From NCBI GenBank assembly GCA_020850915.1, contig JADZDV010000177.1, forward strand, positions 1 to 29,900: a DNA stretch of 29,900 nt, read 5' to 3'. Positions within the stretch are counted from its first letter, which is position 1; the number at the start of each line of letters is the position of its first letter. The position numbers and the translations under genes are program-made. The notes under the pieces were generated by a model. It worked only from the letters and a program-made list of their open reading frames with translations, did not search any database and was not told the origin of the DNA. Of the stretch, positions 25,676 through 29,900 are shown in pieces. The stretch is from Chloroflexota bacterium (GTDB lineage Bacteria; Chloroflexota; UBA6077; JADZDV01).

Positions 25676-26512
25676 TCACTTTCGACGCAGGGACCGGGCT
25701 CGCCGGCCGAGCTTGGCCTTCGCCTGGAGTAGGCGCCAGCGCCAGAAGTCCAGGGCGTCGCGCAGGCTCAGGAGTTCGAGCCGGGCGCGCCGGCTCACCG
25801 GCGTTCGCGCCAGCAGGTCACGCCGAACATACAGCGCGTTGCCGAACCAGTCGTTCCGATTCATCAGGCGCACCGCCGAGAACCCAGGGGCGATCAGGTA
25901 CCCGTCGATCTCTCGAAACAGCGGCTGGCCGACGTAGACCGGACGGAACTCGACCTCAGTGTAAATCACGCTGGCGTGGGCGAGTGCGGCGCCCAGGCCG
26001 CGGAGCGCGTGCAGCTCGGCCCCCTGCAGGTCCAGCCAGACGAGGTCGGGGGACGCGACGCCAGCGCTGACGAGCCAGTTCTCCAGCCGAACGGACTCGA
26101 CGACGATGCTGGCCTGCTTGGTCTTTTCGTGCGCGTACTCCGGATTCATGACGAACGCCGACGATGCCCCAACGTTGACTCCCGTCGCGGTCAAACCGTC
26201 GCCGCCAACGACCGGGTGGAACTCGATGGCGCCGTTCGAGTCCCACACCGCGCGCTCCACCAGCTCGACGCGCGGGCTACCACGGAGGTTGTGCCGGCAG
26301 CGCTCGATGCCGGCCGGATTGCACTCGAACGCGAAGACGTCCGCATCGAATTGACGGCTCAATTGCAGCGCAGTGAGCCCATCGCGGCTGCCAAGCTCGA
26401 GGATCGTTCGGATTGGCCGGTCTGGCAGGACCAGCCGGACCAGACGCGCGAGCTCCCGGACTTCGCCCGACGTATCGTTGTCCACCGCGGGGTCATGGCG
26501 AGCAGGGTTCAC
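25676..26512 (-). CDS. FkbM-family methyltransferase
   Basis: A 278-residue protein with ILELGSRDGLTALQL (SAM motif I, about 36-50), VFAFECNPAGIERC and the FkbM hallmark VWLDLQGAELHALRGLG, followed by IYTEVEFRPVYVGQPLF. FkbM-type enzymes O-methylate sugars or polyketides, so a methyl decoration of the surface glycan is likely. The C-terminal 40 residues are basic and arginine-rich. The start is the GTG at 26512, which has GGAG six bases upstream and overlaps the stop of the preceding glycosyltransferase by four bases (GTGA). It differs clearly from its downstream methyltransferase-like neighbour in sequence, so the two are not a recent duplication. Confidence 0.88.
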   Translation of the reverse strand: MNPARHDPAVDNDTSGEVRELARLVRLVLPDRPIRTILELGSRDGLTALQLSRQFDADVFAFECNPAGIERCRHNLRGSPRVELVERAVWDSNGAIEFHPVVGGDGLTATGVNVGASSAFVMNPEYAHEKTKQASIVVESVRLENWLVSAGVASPDLVWLDLQGAELHALRGLGAALAHASVIYTEVEFRPVYVGQPLFREIDGYLIAPGFSAVRLMNRNDWFGNALYVRRDLLARTPVSRRARLELLSLRDALDFWRWRLLQAKAKLGRRARSLRRK

Positions 26513-27489
26513 TGGGCGCTCCGCTGATTGAGTGAGTGGCGGAGCCGCGCGATCTCCCGTCGAAATCGCCGGGCGAGGCGTTCCGAGATGGTCGGCCCAA
26601 GCCCGTTAAAGGTATTGACGTACTCACGAATCGCGGCGCAGACCTCGGGCCTCAGGTCGATCGGTGTCGGTAGCCGTTCCGGCAATCGGTCGTCGATCGC
26701 GGTGTGGCGGCGAAGGTAGCGGCGCTGGCTCGCGGGGATCGGGTGCAGCCCTGTGCCATCCACGCCGATGTTGTTGACAAGATAGTGGCGCGTCTGAACG
26801 TGCCTGAGCTCCTGAGCCAGGCACAGCAGATGGACTCGCATGTCCCAGATCGGCGCGGCCGGGGCGCCCGCCGCCAGACCGGTCTGCTCGAGCAGCGGTC
26901 GAACGTACAGGGCAGCATCGTCGCCGGCAATCGATGGCACGTTCTCGATCCGGTCGAACGGGCAGCGGAAGTTTTCAATCGCGCCGGCCAGCCGCTGCCC
27001 GCGGTTTGCCCAGGTCGCCCAGCCCCAGCAACTGAACCGCGGCGAGACGATCGCGTCGAGCTCGTAGCCGGGGAGCGATCCTACCTGGAGCGACGGGTGG
27101 CCGCCCACTGAGAACACTCGGTCCTCGGCTGCATAGTGCCGCAGCATCAGCGTCAGCGCCTCGAACAGGTGCGGCGCGGCGAGGATGTCGTCCTCGAGGA
27201 TGACCGCCGCCGAGTACTCATTGAAGACCTGGCCAAGGCCGGCGACGATGTTCTCGCTGCAGCCGACGTTCCGCTCGCGGGCGATCAGTTGGATATCGGC
27301 CCAGTCGGCTTCCTGGATCGCGGCCCGCGTCGCGTCGACGCCGGCGCAATCCGCGGCGCGGCGCGGGCCGTCGGCGAACGCGATGATCGTGCTCGGTCGG
27401 ACCGTCTGCGCCCGGAGCGACGCCAGGACGCGATGGGTCAGCGCCGGCCGGTCGAAGGCGAAGAGGACGACGGGGACCTCACTCAGCAC
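26509..27489 (-). CDS. GT-A fold glycosyltransferase
   Basis: A 326-residue protein beginning MLSEVPVVLFAFDRPALTHR, with IIAFADGPRR, RERNVGCSENIVAGL and the metal-binding VILEDDILAAPHLFEAL (EDD at 99-101). FSCWGWATWANRG is a motif of GNT-I-like transferases often labelled HlpA-like. It probably adds one sugar to the glycan of this cluster. The GTG at 27489 has GGAG five bases upstream and removes a low-complexity Arg/Pro-rich extension from the longer open frame. The gene overlaps the GT9 gene by 11 bases and the FkbM gene by four. The C-terminus is basic (ARRFRREIARLRHSL). Confidence 0.85.
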   Translation of the reverse strand: MLSEVPVVLFAFDRPALTHRVLASLRAQTVRPSTIIAFADGPRRAADCAGVDATRAAIQEADWADIQLIARERNVGCSENIVAGLGQVFNEYSAAVILEDDILAAPHLFEALTLMLRHYAAEDRVFSVGGHPSLQVGSLPGYELDAIVSPRFSCWGWATWANRGQRLAGAIENFRCPFDRIENVPSIAGDDAALYVRPLLEQTGLAAGAPAAPIWDMRVHLLCLAQELRHVQTRHYLVNNIGVDGTGLHPIPASQRRYLRRHTAIDDRLPERLPTPIDLRPEVCAAIREYVNTFNGLGPTISERLARRFRREIARLRHSLNQRSAQ

Positions 27490-28888
27490 GCCGTCTCCCG
27501 GTCGCGGCGGTGACGCCGGGCGCGCTGCCGCCCGGCGCGCTCGATCCACTCGCCCGAGCGGGGATCGATTCGCGCGCCTCGCCCGCGAGCTTCAGTCGGT
27601 TGAGGCTGGGCGCTAGCTGCCCGGCCCGGCGGAGCTCGAGCAGCTCGGCGGCCGCCTGTTGGACCGCGGCCACGGGGACTTCCAGGATGCAATGGGGACT
27701 GCCAAGCAGGCGACAGCTCTCGTCGCAGGGTGGACGCGCCCGTGCCGGTCTAACGACTAGGTGCGGGACGGCCCAGGGCGCGAATCGTCTCGGGTCGCGG
27801 GCGTGCATCGGCGCACCGTTCGCGGGGTGGCAGGAGATCTCGACCACGGGTACGCCAGCGGCCGCCGCGAGGTGCATCGGCCCGGTATCGTTGGCGATGC
27901 AAAGCTGGCACTGGCTCAGCACGACGGCGGTCTGGCGAAGCGTCAGCCGGCCGGTCAGGTCGACGACTCGGTCGCGCACGCGTCGCGTCAGCGCCCGGCC
28001 GAGGTCCTCTTCGCCCGGCCCGCCAATCAACACGACCCGCGCGCCCTGCGTTCGGATCGCCCACTCGGCCAACGTCGCGAATCGTTCGACCGGCCAGGTT
28101 CGCATCGCGTTCCCGGCGCCCACGACCAGCGCGATCCAGGGCCCGGCAGGCCGACCGTCGCCGTCCGTGGCTTGGTCAAGGCGAAAGGCCCCGTCCTCCG
28201 CCGCGACGGTGAGCTCGAGGTGCTCGGCCTGGACGGTCCCGCCGAGCCAGCGGACCAGGTTCAGGCCACGCACCGCTTCGTGCAGCGGCCGCTCGTCGCG
28301 CACTGCGTCGGTCAGGAGCAAATCGAGCCGGGGCATGATGCCGGCGCCGGCACCACGGTGAAGGCTGCTGTAGCCGACCCGCCGGGGAGCGCCGCTGAAG
28401 TAGGCGACGAAGCTCGCGTGGTAGGTGTCCAGGTCCCACCGCGGGCAGATCGCAAGGTCGAAGCGCCGCGGCAGGAGCTGGCGGACGGCGAAGCTGATCG
28501 CCAGCCAGTGCCGGAACGGCAGGCGCCAAATGCCGTGGCGCCCGGCGGAAAAGGCCAGTGTCTCGTCGATGTCGGGGCAATGCTCGACCAAGTTTAGCGC
28601 GGGCGAGCCGACGACCAGCGTAATCCAGGCGTTCGGGAAGCTCCGGCGCAGCTCGCGGAGGAACCCGGTGCTGAGGACGACGTCCCCGATCTCGTCCAGC
28701 CGAAGCACCAGGATCCGCTGTGGTGCGGCCGCGTCACGGGCTTGCCGGCGGCCGAGGAGCCGGAAGATCGGCTCGCCGAATGTGACCGCGAGCGCCGGGG
28801 AGCACTGCCACGTCAGCCACGCCGCCAGGCGCGCGAGGCCGGCTCGAAGCGCCGGCGCCAGCCCGGCGGCCCCGGAGCGCCGCGGCAT
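27479..28888 (-). CDS. Glycosyltransferase family 9 (heptosyltransferase-like)
   Basis: A 469-residue GT-B enzyme. ILVLRLDEIGDVVLSTGFL (about 59-77) is the GT9 N-terminal signature, and CQLCIANDTGPMHLAAAAG holds the ADP-heptose-site motif of WaaC/WaaF-type enzymes. The cysteine-rich CDESCRLLGSPHC near the end is common in this family. About 45 extra residues at each end (basic N-terminus; Ser/Gly/Arg-rich C-terminus) exceed the usual 330-370 residues. The ATG at 28888 overlaps the flippase stop by one base (TGATG). It probably adds heptose or a related sugar to a lipopolysaccharide-type core. The longer open frame upstream is a shadow of the flippase gene. Confidence 0.92.
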   Translation of the reverse strand: MPRRSGAAGLAPALRAGLARLAAWLTWQCSPALAVTFGEPIFRLLGRRQARDAAAPQRILVLRLDEIGDVVLSTGFLRELRRSFPNAWITLVVGSPALNLVEHCPDIDETLAFSAGRHGIWRLPFRHWLAISFAVRQLLPRRFDLAICPRWDLDTYHASFVAYFSGAPRRVGYSSLHRGAGAGIMPRLDLLLTDAVRDERPLHEAVRGLNLVRWLGGTVQAEHLELTVAAEDGAFRLDQATDGDGRPAGPWIALVVGAGNAMRTWPVERFATLAEWAIRTQGARVVLIGGPGEEDLGRALTRRVRDRVVDLTGRLTLRQTAVVLSQCQLCIANDTGPMHLAAAAGVPVVEISCHPANGAPMHARDPRRFAPWAVPHLVVRPARARPPCDESCRLLGSPHCILEVPVAAVQQAAAELLELRRAGQLAPSLNRLKLAGEARESIPARASGSSAPGGSAPGVTAATGRRRAE

Positions 28889-29900
28889 CAGCCGGCGCCC
28901 CGGGCGAGCCGCAGGACGTATCGCCCGCGCTCGATCGTCGTCCGCGGCTGTAACGCCACGAGCAAGAGCAGGTAGATGGCGCCGGCGAGGCTCGGCTTCA
29001 GGAAGACGCGCGCCCAGAGGGGCACCTGATTCAGGTCGATCGTTCGAGCTAGCAGCAGGTAGGCGCCGACCGTCAGCCCGGCGGCCACCAGCGGGCCGCC
29101 GAACCAGGCGATCGGGTTCACTGGAACCTCCCGGCTCACGAAACGCAGCGTCATCGCGAGGCCGACGACGTACGCGATGCCCACCGCCGCCGCTGTGCCA
29201 ACGGCGCCAAACGGCAGCGTCAGGGCAAAGCCCGTGACGACCAGCGCGACGGCTTGAATGATCCGCACGGCGGCAGCCTGCCCCGACCGGCCGATCGCGA
29301 CGAGCAGCCAGTGCGCCGCGTCGATGATCGGCAGGATCACCGCGAAGGCGAGCAGGATCCGGAGGAACGGGACACTGGGCAGCCACCGCTCGCCGAACAG
29401 CCAGACGACGAGGTCCTGCCCCGCGACGAACAATCCGATCACGACCGGCAGCGCCCCCGTCGTGATGACCCAGATCGTCATCTTAACCGTCTTCGCCAGC
29501 CGCTCGCGATCGTCCTGGAGCCGGGCGTAGGTCGCGACCACGCCGCGATTGACGACGTCGGTGACGAGCAGAGTGGGCCAGCGGGCGAGCCGGTACGCCC
29601 GATCGTAGAAGCCCAGGGTCGTGGTGCCGACGAACGTCCCGATCAGGAAATTGTCGAACCGCTCGACGATGGAAGTCGCAAACCCACTCGCGCCCAGCGG
29701 GAGCCCGAAACCGATCAGGTCCCGCGCCGTCTGGCGATCGAACTGCCACCTGAGCCGAAAGACGTCCGGCAGCAGCGCCCTGACCGACAGCCAGGCCGGC
29801 ACGAGGCCCAGCAGCCCGGCCGTCACCGGCTGGGCAAGCAGGCTCAAGTACCCGGCGCCGGCCAGCGCGAGGCTGACGACGGGCACGTACGAGAGGACGA
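28888..29900 (-). CDS. Polysaccharide/oligosaccharide flippase (Wzx-like), N-terminus outside window
   Basis: The visible 336 codons read without a stop to the window edge, so the gene's 5' end is missing; a GTG at 29886 is internal. The protein is very hydrophobic, with about nine membrane segments. It contains GFGLPLGASGFATSIVERFD, FLIGTFVGTTTLGFYDRAYR and DVVNRGVVATYARLQDDRER, which match the MATE-like polysaccharide-synthesis group (Polysacc_synt_3). Such proteins flip undecaprenyl-linked oligosaccharides to the periplasm. The DNFLIG and GFYDRAYRL segments are typical of this subgroup. It heads the visible minus-strand glycan operon, with its stop overlapping the GT9 start. Confidence 0.88.
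   Translation of the reverse strand, partial: VLSYVPVVSLALAGAGYLSLLAQPVTAGLLGLVPAWLSVRALLPDVFRLRWQFDRQTARDLIGFGLPLGASGFATSIVERFDNFLIGTFVGTTTLGFYDRAYRLARWPTLLVTDVVNRGVVATYARLQDDRERLAKTVKMTIWVITTGALPVVIGLFVAGQDLVVWLFGERWLPSVPFLRILLAFAVILPIIDAAHWLLVAIGRSGQAAAVRIIQAVALVVTGFALTLPFGAVGTAAAVGIAYVVGLAMTLRFVSREVPVNPIAWFGGPLVAAGLTVGAYLLLARTIDLNQVPLWARVFLKPSLAGAIYLLLLVALQPRTTIERGRYVLRLARGAG

Noticed and set aside
21357..29900. A phage-defence or mobile island in the region after hspR
   Set aside because: No integrase, transposase, nuclease/helicase defence proteins, tRNA or attachment repeats are seen; the genes fit surface-glycan synthesis.

Overview
The window is GC-rich chromosomal DNA, densely packed with housekeeping genes on both strands. 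Many genes overlap by one to four bases and GTG or TTG starts are common. The gene set and style (HspR with ClpB, DUF3467, ArnT-type transferases, ECF sigma factor with a zinc anti-sigma) fit a Gram-negative soil-type bacterium. My best guess is Acidobacteriota of the Vicinamibacteria type; that assignment is inference from gene content, not a search.

Layout. (1) 1-3175, minus strand: a LexA-headed run of lexA, a DUF3467 gene, nth, a small zinc metallopeptidase and rsmA, then the first 38 codons of ribonuclease J at the window edge. (2) 3263-6660, plus strand: a PfkB-family sugar kinase divergent from lexA, then an ECF sigma factor, its membrane anti-sigma factor, a Spy/CpxP-like periplasmic protein and an exported protein of unknown function. 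(3) 6673-12473, plus strand: recG, rsmD, coaD and a class I aminotransferase joined by ATGA overlaps, then a GlcD-type FAD oxidase. (4) 12556-16175: an ArnT/PMT-type glycosyltransferase (minus), divergent from a small CoA-binding protein, followed by rho (plus). (5) 16277-21200, minus strand: hspR-clpB-ftsH, a protein quality-control operon behind a very good sigma-70 promoter that carries a HAIR-like element. (6) 21357-29900: a surface-glycan cluster with two GT-A glycosyltransferases, a zinc-ribbon/GT-B-like protein, a DUF6492-like protein on the opposite strand, two methyltransferase-like proteins, a GT9 heptosyltransferase-like protein and a flippase cut by the window end.

No tRNA, rRNA, CRISPR array, insertion sequence or prophage was seen. 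No stretch longer than 300 bases lacks a gene. The most interesting signals are regulatory. Five genes without a Shine-Dalgarno site have a TANNNT -10 hexamer 6-8 bases before the start codon, which suggests leaderless mRNAs. The rho leader is strongly C-rich. The hspR promoter has a HAIR-like operator between and over its -35 and -10. The best candidate for an undescribed protein architecture is the zinc-ribbon plus GT-B-like protein at 22202-23656.
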